Shown here one piece after another: positions 10,053 through 21,684 of a stretch of 64,000 nt of DNA. Every line of letters starts with the position of its first letter. The stretch's first letter is position 1. Below the pieces are notes generated by a model. The model saw only the letters and a program-made list of their open reading frames with translations. It was not told the DNA's origin and searched no databases. The stretch comes from Macrostomum hystrix (lineage: Eukaryota > Platyhelminthes > Macrostomidae): assembly GCA_950097015.1 (NCBI GenBank), contig CATNEN010000014.1:1984001-2048000 (forward strand). The letters run 5' to 3'. The position numbers and the translations under genes are program-made.

Positions 10053-10631
10053 CAGGGGTGGGCAAACTTATTTGCTGGCGGGCCAAAGAGAGAGCCTAAA
10101 AGACGACAGCGGGCCGCATTGACTGTATAAATATGAGATAGGGGAGAGATGAGACACGGGAGAGATGAGACACAGGAAAGATGGGACACGAGAGAGATGA
10201 GACACGGGAGAGATAATACAGGGAAGAGATTAGACACGGGAGAGATTAGACACGGGAGATATTAGACACGGGAGAGATGAGACAGGGAAGAGATTAGACA
10301 CGGGAGAAATTAGACACGGGAGAGATTAGACACGGGAGAGATGAGACAGGGAAGAGATTAGACACGGGAGAAATTAGACACGGGAGAGATTAGACGCGGG
10401 AGAGACTAGACACGGGAGAGATTAGATACGAGAGCGATGAGACACGGGAGAGATTAGACACGGTAGAGATAAGACAGGGAAGAGATTAGATACGAGAGCG
10501 ATGAGACACGGGAGATATTAGACACGAGAGAGATGAAACAGGACACTGTAGATGTCAGAAGGGGCAACGGGCCGGATTTGGGAGCTTCGAGGGCCGCATC
10601 TGGCCCGCGGGCCGGAGTTTGCGCACCCCTG
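10053..10631. mobile_element. Non-autonomous hAT-type MITE with internal 16-bp minisatellite
   Basis: The ends CAGGGGTGGGCAAACT and AGTTTGCGCACCCCTG are the classic hAT terminus. The 8-bp duplication CCATAGAC flanks it exactly (10045-10052 and 10632-10639); the duplicated octamer is the subterminal motif of the host P element. The interior (about 10130-10540) is a degenerate tandem array with a 16-bp GACACGGGAGAGATTA-like unit, so a non-coding MITE has captured or grown a minisatellite. There is no transposase. Confidence 0.92.
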
Positions 10632-10898
10632 CCATAGACATTGATAGCGCTATGCACCATTTCATGAATGGATGCTGCTATTTTTTACGTGGTACATTGC
10701 AGAAATTGATGAATTGAACTTCATAAATTTAAGTGAATTTATATCAAATTACGCATGTGCTTAGGTTGTTGCTGGCGCTAGAACTATTTCACCTGGCAAT
10801 TTTATAATTATTTTATATTTACACGCATATAAAAATACGCGTAGAACACGAAAAACATGGTGGGAAAGAAAGTCGAGGACAGAGATAAGCAGTTCGAC

Positions 10899-11709
10899 TT
10901 AACAAATTACAGTGCTATAGCATAACAGCTGTGCGTAGTAGGTCATGCAATCACGCAACTCCGAGATGATCTTCGAGCACACGCCCTCCTGCCTAAACAG
11001 CAGTTGCTTATGCCTTCTGATAGTCGCTTCTGACGGCAGACCCAAGTCTTCGGAGGCTCTTAGGTGGCGGTACGCTGCAGGGCTGTGATGGTGCAGCGCT
11101 ATCGCCCTGTTCAATTCAGGTCTTGTCCATCTAAGTCCTTTCTGCTTCGTTTTACATCGCATAGAGCTCGTACGGGCTATTGAATGGAGCCTTCTGCACT
11201 TGGTCTGTAGGTGTTTGATAGTCTTGCGCTGACGAACTATCTTGCAGGCAGTGCCTTCAAGTCGCTAGTGCCTGAGGCAGGTTCAACCGGTGAAGGTCGC
11301 ATGTCAGACCTTGATGCTTCTGCAAAGCTCTGCAGCACTGGTGGGTATAGATTTTCAGCAATGTTATCTGGCAGAGGTTCAGGATCAGGGGAGACTGGTC
11401 GTAGCAGAGGAGGAAATGAGTCGCAATCCAGTAGAGTGCTCTTACGAAGCCTTGCCCCTGGCCTACTTCTGCCCACTGCTTGTCCGACAAAGTCTTCGTC
11501 CCGAAAGTGAAGGCCACAACCTTCAGCTTCCTTACGAAATTGAGATTTAAATGATTCAGCTCAAAGATTCGAAGCCATTCTTGTGCTATATAATTCTTTG
11601 ATGGAAAGCTGTGAAGCTGCACTCTTCTTCCGTCCTTCGGAGGAGCCGAGTAAACTGATGTTAAACAGCCTCTGACGCAACAGAAGCGTGAATTTAGAGA
11701 CTGCTGCAT
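10899..11709 (-). pseudogene. Broken THAP/P transposase of P copy 2
   Basis: Minus-strand fragments in different frames match copy 1. A THAP-like segment (11480-11709) has lost the second zinc-ligand Cys (Val-Val-Ala-Phe-Thr-Phe where Cys-Ser-Leu-His-Phe is expected). A frame-shifted piece (11237-11476) has the shared Glu-Pro-Leu-Pro-Asp-Asn-Ile motif. A piece of the helix-turn-helix-like linker (10899-11162) has the Leu-x-His-His-Ser-Pro-Ala-Ala-Tyr motif also seen in copy 1. The catalytic core is missing, presumably deleted. Confidence 0.8.
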
Positions 11710-11937
11710 GAGAGAATTCTGGAGACGAATACTTTTCTATACTTTTCTCCTTGGTGTGCTGTGCTTTAAAAGAAAAGAAAAATTCTGGAGACGACTGCTG
11801 CTGCTGCTGATGATGCGAATTTGGCGATTTGTAGCTGGCCGAATGTTTGTCTATGGCATAAAGTGTGTGATGAGAGCGAAAACCAGATTTTTGCATTGAG
11901 TGACGTATCTTGGGTATTTATAATCTTTGCTCCAAAC

Positions 11938-12900
11938 GCAGTGCAGAGGGTCCCTTTGCTTTGCGTTGTTAAAGTATAATGCTTATTGAAATGGGCCGTA
12001 CGTTAGCAGACGATAGAAATTTAGACTTTGATATAGCGGGGATTGATAATTAAGAAAGTTGGACGAATGATTATAGACACTGCGTCTTTATTGAAAGTTT
12101 GAAAAATCACTGAACGCCAAGAGATTTATAACGGGTCTGGGAGAGAGAACGGAAGGGCAGGGGTCAGTCAGAGTCTTTACTAAGTCTTTATCAGTACTCA
12201 GTACTTTGATATGCATCACGGCTCACTCATCCCGTAATAAGTCACCGACTTCATTACTAGCCTAGTTAATGCTATTGTGATTCATGATAAATAAACGAGA
12301 AAATGTCTTATTCCATAGTCCTGGTCACGAGCAGAAAGAAGCATGAATTGTCGAATTAAATCGAGACTGTTGAGAATCGAGTGACCTATTTTTCACATAT
12401 TAACAGCCTCAGTAAAAGTGACTTCGTTTTGGTGTAAATTTACAGCCAAACTCATAACATGCCGTTATTATATATTTACACTGATTACACAAGACAAGCA
12501 ATCGCAGCACTAGATAAAAACACACTTTGCTATTGAGAGTAGCTGAAGAGTATAAATTACACAGACTGTGTAGCATAAAATCCAGATTGGACAGGCTAAT
12601 TAGGTTTCAAAGTAGGCCTTTGAACCGGTCAGTCATAGCAGCTTCATAGATAGAGCAGCAACAGTTTGTTCTGTGGCGGCTGCAGCCGCAGCTGGAAAGG
12701 GAAAATTCACAGAACGAATTCCCAAACAAAACAGTTAAAATGACAGGCAACAGAGCGCGGCAGCAGCTTGGCTTTCTAAAAAGCGAATTCAAATATGCGA
12801 CTCAGAACAGGGCGGCATGCAGTGCCATTGTCGGTAAACGCAGCGCAGACAGTTGCGCGGGCTAAAAATAGCACCTGTGGCTGACCAGGAGAGCAGACAC
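11938..12900. other. AT-rich stretch, no gene seen
   Basis: No coding region, RNA gene or array was recognised. The final part (about 12600-12850) is more GC-rich and might be an exon or promoter, but no frame is convincing. Confidence 0.35.
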
Positions 12901-12902
12901 CT

Positions 12903-13250
12903 CAGCCAATCAGCAGGTGGACAGGCAGGCAGACAGAAAACAGGTGGACAGGCAGGCAGACAGAAGACAGGTGAACAGGCAGGCAGACAGGAAACAGGTG
13001 GACAGGTAGGCAGACAGAAAACAGGTGGACAGGCAGGCAGAAAACAGGTGAACAGGCAGGCAGACAGAAGACAGGTGGACAGGCAGGCAGACAGAAAACA
13101 GGTGGACAGGCAGGCAGACAGAAGACAGGTGGACAGGCAGGCAGACAGAAGACAGGTGGACAGGCAGGCAGACCAACAGGTGGACAGACAGGCAGACCAA
13201 CAGATGGACAGGCAGGCAGACTAACAGGTGGACAGACAAACAGCACAAAG
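12903..13250. repeat. 27-bp minisatellite
   Basis: About 12 copies of a 27-bp unit built from ACAGGTGG, ACAGGCAGGC and AGACAGAA blocks. Because 27 is a multiple of three, both strands are open, but the ORFs are repeat artefacts. It lies just 3' of the BRMS1-like gene. Confidence 0.95.
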
Positions 13251-13338
13251 GGGCAGGCAGATAAAAAGCTCAAATACTAAGAACTGAGTCTGTGCTCAGG
13301 CGGCAGAAACTAAAAAAAGCGGAGCGGCAAGTAGCCGC

Positions 13339-14510
13339 TCACACCGGCGCAGCCAGCGGGGAGGCCAGGGCTCTCATGATGGCGCGACAGTCGTCGAGAA
13401 TCTCAGCCTCGGTGAGCTGGTAGATGATGACGGGGCCGCTGACCGGCACAGGCTTCGAGAGAGGCGGCGGCGGCGCATCGGCGGCGGAGGCGACAGTGGG
13501 CGAGGAAGCCAGCAGGTGATCGGCGCGCTGCGTCAAGACGGGACCCGCCGGCAGACGCGAGGCCAGCAGAGGCTGGCGGGCTGGAACAATGAGAAACAAA
13601 ACTTGAATAAAAATCCGTAACTGAACTACTGTTAGTAGCGCATTTGTAAATATAATATATTCAAACGTTTCAATGACCGCTGCGTCTCCCCTACCGTGAC
13701 CGGAGTGCAGCTGATCATGCTGCCTGTCGCCCGCGAGGTGGCTGTCGATTTGACGGCAGATCTGCTGGTGCAGCCGTTCGTACAGCAGCTGCCGGTCCCA
13801 CTGCAGCTGAGTCTGGGCCCACTGCAGCTCGCAGTCCAGGTTGTGTCTGCATTGGATTTGAGGGGAGAATCAGCACTGATTTCACTGTAGGAATCAACCA
13901 ATCAGCAGAGCCAGCCAATCAGGAGAGCCAGCTAATCAGCAGAGCCAGCTAATCAGCTGAGCTAGCTAATCAGCTGAGCCAGCCAATCAGCAGAGCCAGC
14001 TAATCAGCTGAGCCAGCTAATCAGCTGAGCCAGCTAATCAGCTAAGCCAGCCAATCAGCTGAGCCAGCCAATCAGCTGAGCCAGCCAATCAGCTGAGCCA
14101 GCCAATCAGAGCAGGCAAGAGTCTCACTTGGCAGAGCGGGTCCTGAGCTGTCTGGTGAGCTTGGCCACCTGCAGCCTGATGCGGCAATTCTCGGTAAGCT
14201 GCGCCAGAGGCTCCAGGTACTCTGGCGCCCGTCCGTCCAGCACCTCCTGCTCCTTGGCGCGCAGGAATGCAAGCCGATCGTCAAATAGGTGCGACTTCAA
14301 CCTGGCGAACTCTGCCTCAAGGTGCGCGATTTCGTCAACGTAGTCAATGCGGCACTTGTCATAGTCAGTGTCTTCGATTGAAACCTGCTGCTGCTGCTGC
14401 ACAGGCTGATCAAATGATGAGGCATCGGAGGCAGCAGTTGCTACGCTGGATGGCCCGTTAGCAGCCAGGTGAGGCGGGGACTGAGGCGGCAGCGATGGCG
14501 GCTCCGACAT
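13339..14510 (-). CDS. BRMS1L: BRMS1/BRMS1L (Sds3 family) homologue, three exons
   Basis: Exons are 14128-14510, 13695-13846 and 13339-13580; donors (GTGAGA, GTAGGG), acceptors and phases (2 then 1) agree and give a 258-aa protein, close to human BRMS1 length. Exon 1 encodes a Ser/Pro/Gln-rich start and a coiled-coil with the diagnostic APEYLEPLAQL segment. Exon 2 is a continuing helical region. The last exon holds the C-terminal VSGPVIIYQL plus ILDD block, which matches the VSGPYIVYML/ILED tail of BRMS1 proteins. Family members are subunits of the Sin3-HDAC co-repressor complex in the nucleus; that role is inferred from homology. Intron 1 carries a 17-bp array, and a larger array lies immediately upstream of the start codon. 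Confidence 0.88.
13885..14113. repeat. 17-bp tandem array inside BRMS1-like intron 1
   Basis: Copies of an AGCCAGCTAATCAGCTG-like unit with variants (AGCAGAGCC, AGCCAATC) fill most of the intron. Confidence 0.9.
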
Positions 14511-14599
14511 GATTTAACTTTGCTTGGGGATTTTTTCGCTTTTGCGTGCCAGGTGAGTAGGCCTTTTCTGGGTACAGCTGAGCTGGAATGGTGCAAATA

Positions 14600-15785
14600 T
14601 CAATGCACAACTTATCGATCTACCTGCCTATCTACCTCCTATCTACCTGATCATACATTGCCTGCTTATCTAGTCACACACCTGTCTGTTTATCTGGTCA
14701 TACACCTGTCTGCTTATCTGCTCATACACCTGTCTGTTTATCTGGTCACACACCTGTCTGTTTATCTGGTCACAAACCTGTCTGTTTATCTGTCTATACA
14801 CCTGTCTGTTTATCTGTTTATACACCTGTCTGTTTATCTGTCTATACACCTGTCTGCTTATATACTCATACACCTGTCGGCTTATCTGGTCATACACCTG
14901 TCTGCTTATATACTCATACACCTGTCGGCTTATCTGGTCATACACCTGTCTGCTTATATACTCATACACCTGTCGGCTTATCTGGTCATACACCTGTTTG
15001 CTTATATACTCATACACCTGTCTGCTTATCTGGTCATACACCTGTCTGCTTATATACTCATACACCTGTCTGCTTATATACTCATACACCTGTCGGCTTA
15101 TCTGGTCATACACCTGTCTGCTTATATACTCATACACCTGTCGGCTTATCTGGTCATACACCTGTCTGCTTATATACTCATACACCTGTCGGCTTATCTG
15201 GTCATACACCTGTCTGCTTATATACTCATACACCTGTCGGCTTATCTGGTCATACACCTGTCTGCTTATATACTCATACACCTGTCGGCTTATCTGGTCA
15301 TACACCTGTCTGCTTATATACTCATACACCTGTCGGCTTATCTGGTCATACACCTGTCTGCTTATATACTCATACACCTGTCGGCTTATCTGGTCATACA
15401 CCTGTCTGCTTATATACTCATACACCTGTCGGCTTATCTGGTCATACACCTGTCTGCTTATATACTCATACACCTGTCTGCTTATCTGGTCATACACCTG
15501 TCTGCTTATATACTCATACACCTGTCGGCTTATCTGGTCATACACCTGTCTGCTTATATACTCATACACCTGTCGGCTTATCTGGTCATACACCTGTCTG
15601 CTTATATACTCATACACCTGTCGGCTTATCTGGTCATACACCTGTCTGCGTATCTGGTCATACACCTGTCTGCGTATCTGGTCATACACCTGTCTGCTTA
15701 TATACTCATACACCTGTCGGCTTATCTGGTCATACACCTGTCTGCGTATATACTCATACACCTGTCTGCTTATCTGGTCAAAACC
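14600..15785. repeat. 24/48-bp minisatellite upstream of the BRMS1-like gene
   Basis: A 24-bp unit (TACACCTGTCTGCTTATC-like) alternates between a TGGTCA and an ATACTCA version, giving a 48-bp higher-order repeat over about 1.1 kb. On the minus strand each unit reads ACAGGTGT. The 442-aa and 377-aa open frames across it are artefacts of the unit length. Confidence 0.95.
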
Positions 15786-16216
15786 GCAGCAAAGTAAAAA
15801 CATTCGAAGCCATTATAATGCATTATAAATCCTAATAGATTAAATACCACAGAACATTAATTTATTAAGTCAACAACAATTGCTGTTTGCTATTTTCAAA
15901 AGCAATAAATGTTTGACTTGCTAGAGATTATTTGCCATAACTAACAACACTGCACTAATGTAAAGTGTTCGAAAAATAAATTTAACAAAATGCGATTCAC
16001 ACTACTAGAAGTAGAGTGAAAATGATAAGCAAATCAGCCGAATAAATAGGTTGATGAGAAATACAGAGAAACAACACAAAAATTGCGGAGGCTTGTAGCA
16101 TACTACTAACAGTTAAAATACAAGTAAACCGAATGGGCATTTTTCAATCGCTTTTGCCTTGACTTGGTGCTGAATATTAAAGTACAGACGAGCAGTAAAC
16201 AATGGCAGCGGGGCAC
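15786..16216. other. AT-rich spacer, no gene seen
   Basis: AT-rich DNA between the array and the 3' end of BANF1. No feature is supported. Confidence 0.4.
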
Positions 16217-16753
16217 TTAGAGGAAGGACTGGCTCCACTCGGTCAGCGCCTTGAAGCAGTCGCCGGCCTGCTTGGCGTTGGCTCCAGACTGCTCCTTCAG
16301 CCAGTCGGTGAACATCTCCTCATCCTTCTTAACTACCAGGAACTGGCCGAGCACCACGTAGGCCTGAGAATAGGAAGCAGGCAGGTGCGCAGTGCATTGA
16401 TACTTGTAGCTTAGATCTCTGAAACTTACTAGATGACGAGGCATTTAGTCAAATAACTGAAGGTATAGTTACTCTCGTCGTCTACTCAATTGCCATTCAA
16501 AGTGTTGGCATGTCTCTCGCATCGAATCATCTCCGTGATGACATAATGTGCCATCCTCAGGATTTGAAAAGCATCCCAAAAGTACTAAAATTCAGCACAC
16601 GCCAGGACTTGGGCTCCTGCTGTATCTCACCTTATCGCAGCCATTGTCCTGAAGTCTTTGGCCAAGCTTCTCTCCAATGCCTGGCAGTTCAGTGACAGGC
16701 TTGTCACCCATTGGCTCAGCAACAAAATTCTTGTGCTTCTGTGATGTGGACAT
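16217..16753 (-). CDS. BANF1: Barrier-to-autointegration factor (BAF), two exons
   Basis: Exon 1 is 16631-16753 (41 codons, donor GTGAGATA) and exon 2 is 16217-16363 (acceptor TTCTCAG), phase 0. The product is 89 aa, exactly the length of human BAF. Diagnostic blocks are [16 protein letters not shown] at the start, the helix-hairpin-helix [18 protein letters not shown] and [14 protein letters not shown] is a small chromatin protein that binds double-stranded DNA and LEM-domain proteins and shapes the nuclear envelope after mitosis. Nothing is missing. The AT-rich 5' flank extends to the MITE at 17221. Confidence 0.97.
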
Positions 16754-17212
16754 GGCTTAGGATTCAGGCTGCAACTTTAAGATCAATATTGATTTTAGAA
16801 TTTAATTGCTGATTTATGCATCTGGCCTGTGTTTAGCACAGAGTAGTGGCCCAAAAGCTTAATTAAATTATAGCAAGATCAACCTTAACATTCTCATAAA
16901 AATGTATTGAAAAAACCTTCACATCTGTCTCTGTTTTAGTCAAACTTAATTAGCTCACAGGGGTCACTATGTCCAATTTAGTAGACATGTTGGCAATTTT
17001 CTTTTCAAGATTTTGAGACAATTTTGAAACAATACAAAAGGGTTGTCTGGCCATTTTAAGATTTCAGTTCAACTGATATATAATATATTGCATAATAACA
17101 GAGCTAAAAAAGCCACACCAACCTAACACAATGAGAGGGTACAAAGTACAGGTATATAGAATAGCATTTGGCATTAATATATAGGCTAAGCATGCTTAGC
17201 TGTTCTATGCTT
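16754..17212. other. BANF1 5' flank
   Basis: AT-rich DNA upstream of BANF1, presumably containing its promoter. No motif stands out. Confidence 0.35.
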
Positions 17213-17220
17213 TGTAAGAG

Positions 17221-17785
17221 CCATAGTCCGGATCATGTCGTTTACGCCGGAGATCTCCGGCGTAAATCTGGTTTGGGATTGGAGGCTGGCGTAAGTGCTT
17301 GGCGTAAGTATAGGCCAAAATGTGCCTTGGCGTAAGTGCTTGGCGTAAGTACATGGCATAAATCAAGTGGTGTAAATGTTAGCACAAATGAGATCATTCA
17401 CGATCAAATGTATCACTATAGAACATAACACATTTGCGTTAATTATGATGTTTGCATTAATTAGGAGCAGCATTAAAACAAAGTTCATTAAAATATTGCA
17501 GTTCATATAAATGAGATAGCAGAATATCTATTGTAGGATAGCAAAAGTTTTTTTAGCTTTAAGATGCTTACTTTGATACTTGATTCAGAATTTGCAACTT
17601 GTGAGATTTTTAAACAGTTGCAACTTCTGAATTTAATTAATCACTGATTAACATGATTTGTGAAGGACCTTTTTTGGGTGGCGTAAGTCAGAGGGACCTT
17701 TTTTTGGTTGGCGTAAGTCTGGCGTAAGTGCCAAAAAATGTTGGATTTTTCCTCCGGCGTAAGTCCAGCATGATCCGGACTATGG
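17221..17785. mobile_element. 565-bp MITE with 8-bp TSD TGTAAGAG
   Basis: The ends CCATAGTCCGGATCATG and CATGATCCGGACTATGG are inverted repeats extended inwards by an ACGCCGGAG match. Exact TGTAAGAG copies flank it (17213-17220 and 17786-17793). There is no ORF. The motif GGCGTAAGT recurs about eight times inside, clustered near both ends, as expected for subterminal transposase-binding repeats. An 8-bp duplication fits the hAT or P superfamilies. Confidence 0.93.
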
Positions 17786-17793
17786 TGTAAGAG

Positions 17794-18473
17794 CAGTGTA
17801 ATGCAAAATGAGTACAAACTCTAGGAGTCTAGTAGCTACTGTAGTACCAACTACAAAGTCCATGTAAAATGGTGGCAAATATTAAAAAATAGGGAATATT
17901 TTTGGTGAATATCAAACAACAAACATGAGTATAACATGGATTAAAGATGTGAGCAAAAAATATGCTTTGAAAATACTTGAGAGATTGCACACAAATGTCA
18001 GTTTACGAATGTACCCACAGAAATAGCATAGCACATTTACTTGTATCAAATGTTCAATTTCCTAAAAATAAATATTACTTTTATGCAAAAGACATAGTGT
18101 AACAGTTAAATATAGTATTAGGATTGATTTCAAATATAGCACATAACACACAGTTTTACTGAAAAATGTTTTACTTTTTTAATTATAAGCAAAACATTTA
18201 ATAGAAAAATTAAATAGAAAATTAAATATAAAAATGTATGACAATATAATAAATGTATGAAATAAAGAAAAAGCTAGTTTAGCTAATTAGTTTATTAGCA
18301 GACTTAAATATATAGTTAAAAGGCAAAGCTATTATTTAGCCTACTTTTTGTTTTTTATGTTAGTTTAGCCATTCCAGAACGCGTATCACAGACAGTCCTT
18401 TGAAACCAAAAGGTGCAATTTGACTTAGTATGATTACCATACGCATCATCTAGGATACCGCTGCACGCAAAAA
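17794..18473. other. AT-rich stretch, no gene seen
   Basis: About 70% A+T. No gene or repeat recognised. Confidence 0.4.
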
Positions 18474-18480
18474 CTTTTTC

Positions 18481-20590
18481 TGGGTGTGTATAAAGCCAGG
18501 GCTCGGCTGGAGGTCAGTGGCATTAAAACAAAGTTTAAAGAATAGTCGGGCAGATAAGTCGAAACATGAAGAATAAAAGAAATTCATATGCGTGTATAAA
18601 TTATGATTGTTTCTATAAATTTTTTATTTATCTTTACATCACGAAGTTAGTTACATAGAATTTTTTAAATTTCTTTTTTACCGGCGGTAATTACGTCAAA
18701 TATTAAGTCATATATTAATATAAATAAATTTAAGTCAAATAGAGGCTATTCGAATTTTAAAACGGCGAAAGCTTTCGTATAAATATATTATCGTAGGGGC
18801 TTATAAACCGCTCATAAGCCCGTTATAAGCCGAAGTTTATTTTGAACGACCAGTCACCAGACCAAGTTATAAGTAACATCGCTGCTTGAAGCAGTTAGTG
18901 GCGAATAAGAGTTACATCAAGATCTAGTTGAAAAGTAGTTTTTCATTTGTGGCGAACGAGTTTAAAAAAAGTGGGTTTATAGCGAGTCGCTAGTGAAACG
19001 GGAGTGTAATCTTATCTAATCTTTCGCTTCCGCTTGAAATAATACGAAAGAGCCTTAGCAATACCAATGCTCGATTGTACACGCAATATTTTCTCAATAT
19101 GCCTTTTCGTAATTCAATATCGAGAATCTCATTGCAAAACGATATTCTCAAAATTACATATTATAAAATACAAAATCAAAAGAATTAAAAAATAAATGCC
19201 TTGATCAAGCCTTGTTTTGCAATAACATGGTGTTAAATTCTAGCAATTTTCGCAGTATATAACTTCAACTGTGTATCTTAAAGATTTAAACTTAAAATGC
19301 AGCTGAAAGTAAAGTGTTAAAGCAGTTATAGTGACGTCCAGCTCGTTAATTTCCGATGGCCTTTTGTCTAAGACGCTTGATCGTCTAGGACGCGTACACG
19401 ACATTTTGGTTCGAATCTGTCGGCAATACATTTTTGTCCGAGAGTGTTTTCGATCAAAGTTTTACACTGACCAACTGCAATGGTCTAACAACACCAATAG
19501 ATGTTTTTTATATAACTTCTAACCATTTCTCTAAATAATTGAACTTTTTATACTCGTACTTATTATTAGCGTATGCTGTCTGAATTTATCACGGAAAAGG
19601 TATCCGATATGTTTAGAAAAACTGAAAATAAAATTTTAGGATCTTTGACATATGCGTCGATGGAATTTATTCTGATTGGATAGGTCAGCAAAGTTATAAC
19701 AAAAAAAGCATTGGCTTTGGTAATAAATTATTATTTGCAAACCTCAATATGTTAATATGGCTCGGAAATTAACGAGCTGGACGTCACTATAACTGCTTTA
19801 ACACTTTACTTTCAGCTGCATTTTAGGTTTAAATCTTTAAGATACACAGTTGAAGTTATAGACTGCGAAAATTGCTAGAATTTAACACCATGTTATTGCA
19901 AAACAAGGCTTGATCAAGGCATTTATTTTTTAATTCTTTTGATTTTGTATTTTATAATATGTAATTTTGAGAATATCGTTTTGCAACTTTGCAAGTTTGC
20001 AACTTTTCAACTAGATCTTGATGTAACTCTTATTCGCCACTAATTGCTTCAAGCAGCGATGTTACTTATAACTTGGTCTGGTCGTTCAAAATAAACTTCG
20101 GCTTATAACGGGTTTATGAGCGGTTTATAAGCCCCTACGATAATATATTTATACGAAAGCTTTCGCCGTTTTAAAATTCGAATATAGTCTCTATTGGACT
20201 TAATATTAATATTAATATATTATTAATATTAATAATATTAACGGTATATTATATTATTATATACCTTGATTGATACCTATTATACCTATTATATCTTGAT
20301 ACCTATATTACATCTTGATACCTTGATACCTATTATATACCTTTATATACCTTGAATAATATGACTTAATATTTGACGTAATTACGGCCGGAAAAAAGGA
20401 AATTAAAAAATTCTATGTAACTAACTTCGTGATGTAAAGAAAAATTAAAAATTTACAAAAACAATCATAATTAATACACGCATATGAATTTCTTTTATTC
20501 TTCATTTTTCGTCTTATCTGCCCGACTATTCTTTAAACTTTGTTTTAATGCCACTGACCTCCAGCCGAGCCCTGGCTTTATACACACCCA
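18481..20590. mobile_element. Foldback element with ~830-880-bp inverted arms
   Basis: The left arm 18481-19356 is the inverted copy of 19762-20590; the right arm lacks roughly 190 bp and carries an AT microsatellite expansion. Ends are TGGGTGTGTATAAAG and its complement. The direct repeat CTTTTTC (18474-18480 and 20591-20597; extends to CTTTTTCTG if the boundary is moved by 2 bp) flanks the element. The 405-bp centre has no transposase. The arm length and 7-9-bp duplication resemble foldback or Mutator-like non-autonomous elements. Confidence 0.93.
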
Positions 20591-20597
20591 CTTTTTC

Positions 20598-21684
20598 TGA
20601 CTCGAAAAAACCGAACACAAAACCGGTTCAAATGCCTGCGCATTTTAATCCGGGAAAACCAAATCGAAAACCAAATCCAGGGCTGTTTCGTTTTAACATC
20701 GCTATATAACATGCAAAAGGACGCATTGTCATCGATCTATAACATGTTAGATGTTGCATGTAGAATATGTTTATTCCAAGAAAAAATATTTATATAGCTA
20801 ACGAGCTATATAAATTATTAATATTACCTATAACTAGCCTAGCTAAACTAAAAATAGCTAGTTAAAAAGTAGGCATTTTCTTATTGCTACACTGCTAGTA
20901 AGGGGCTTTCTATTAGGATTACTTCAAGGCTAAAGTAGGCATTAACGCAACATCTAACATATGTTATACACCGATGTACATGCCCACTTTTTGCATATGT
21001 TATAACCCGAAGTTAGAACGAAACAAATAGAAAATAGATAGAAATAGTGCCCACATACTTTATTAATACTTTATTATTACTAAGGTATGGGCACTGCCCG
21101 GCCCTATGTAATGCTTAAGTATTTCAATTCGTTTGCATGTACTACAATTAAAATTCTATGGATAGATAACACAGTTAGACATGCACGGTATAACAAATTA
21201 CGATACGATACTAGAACGTCGGTAGCTATGCACTACCTATTACAGACTTGCAAATAAAAGTTGCAAGAGATACAATAATTTCTGGGATCTGGCTATACAA
21301 GAACATTCGCAAGGCTGACAATTAGGACGAGCTGCTTTGCTATGAATTAGTGTTGCCTAGTCGTATTTGATTCACTCGAAATCAGCAATTAAAATGAACA
21401 CACGATCATCATTTTAATAGTACTATACAATCTCCCACGCTTTTAAGATCCCTACGCAGTAGCAGCCACGACTAGCTATTGACTAATAGAGGGTCATGTC
21501 CTGGCTATAGGCTGCGGTTGCGGTTCCCTAAAGCTGCAAAATTATTGAGACGGCCGCCATGTGCAAAAGCAATTAGCCAGGACTGCATATTATACACTGA
21601 CACTATCGCCACACCGAATGCCAGTGCCTAGGCCATCGGAGCCCAGCTGTCGCAGATCCAGAACGGTGCAGTCGGTCCAGGACG
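20598..21684. other. Stretch without recognised features
   Basis: AT-rich; no gene supported. It ends at the gypsy pol remnant. Confidence 0.4.

Larger units (their letters stand above)
9972..11929 (-). mobile_element. P-superfamily transposon, copy 2, with a nested hAT MITE
   Basis: The terminal inverted repeats begin CAAAGATTATAAATACCC on both sides and extend about 81 bp. Each ends inside at the motif TTTATGCCATAGAC, with CCATAGAC 73 bp from each end (10045-10052 and 11849-11856). An exact 8-bp target duplication CTCCAAAC flanks the element (9964-9971 and 11930-11937). The outer ends resemble those of copy 1 (shared GAGTGACG-TATCT region), so both belong to related families. A hAT-type MITE is inserted at the left inner motif. 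The transposase on the minus strand is broken. Confidence 0.9.

Noticed and set aside
12853-13273. Gln/Arg- and Cys/Pro-rich repeat ORFs
   Set aside because: Read-through of the 27-bp minisatellite on both strands.
14469-15803. Long ORFs on both strands (442 and 377 codons)
   Set aside because: They consist of the 24/48-bp repeat translated in frame; no non-repeat domain.
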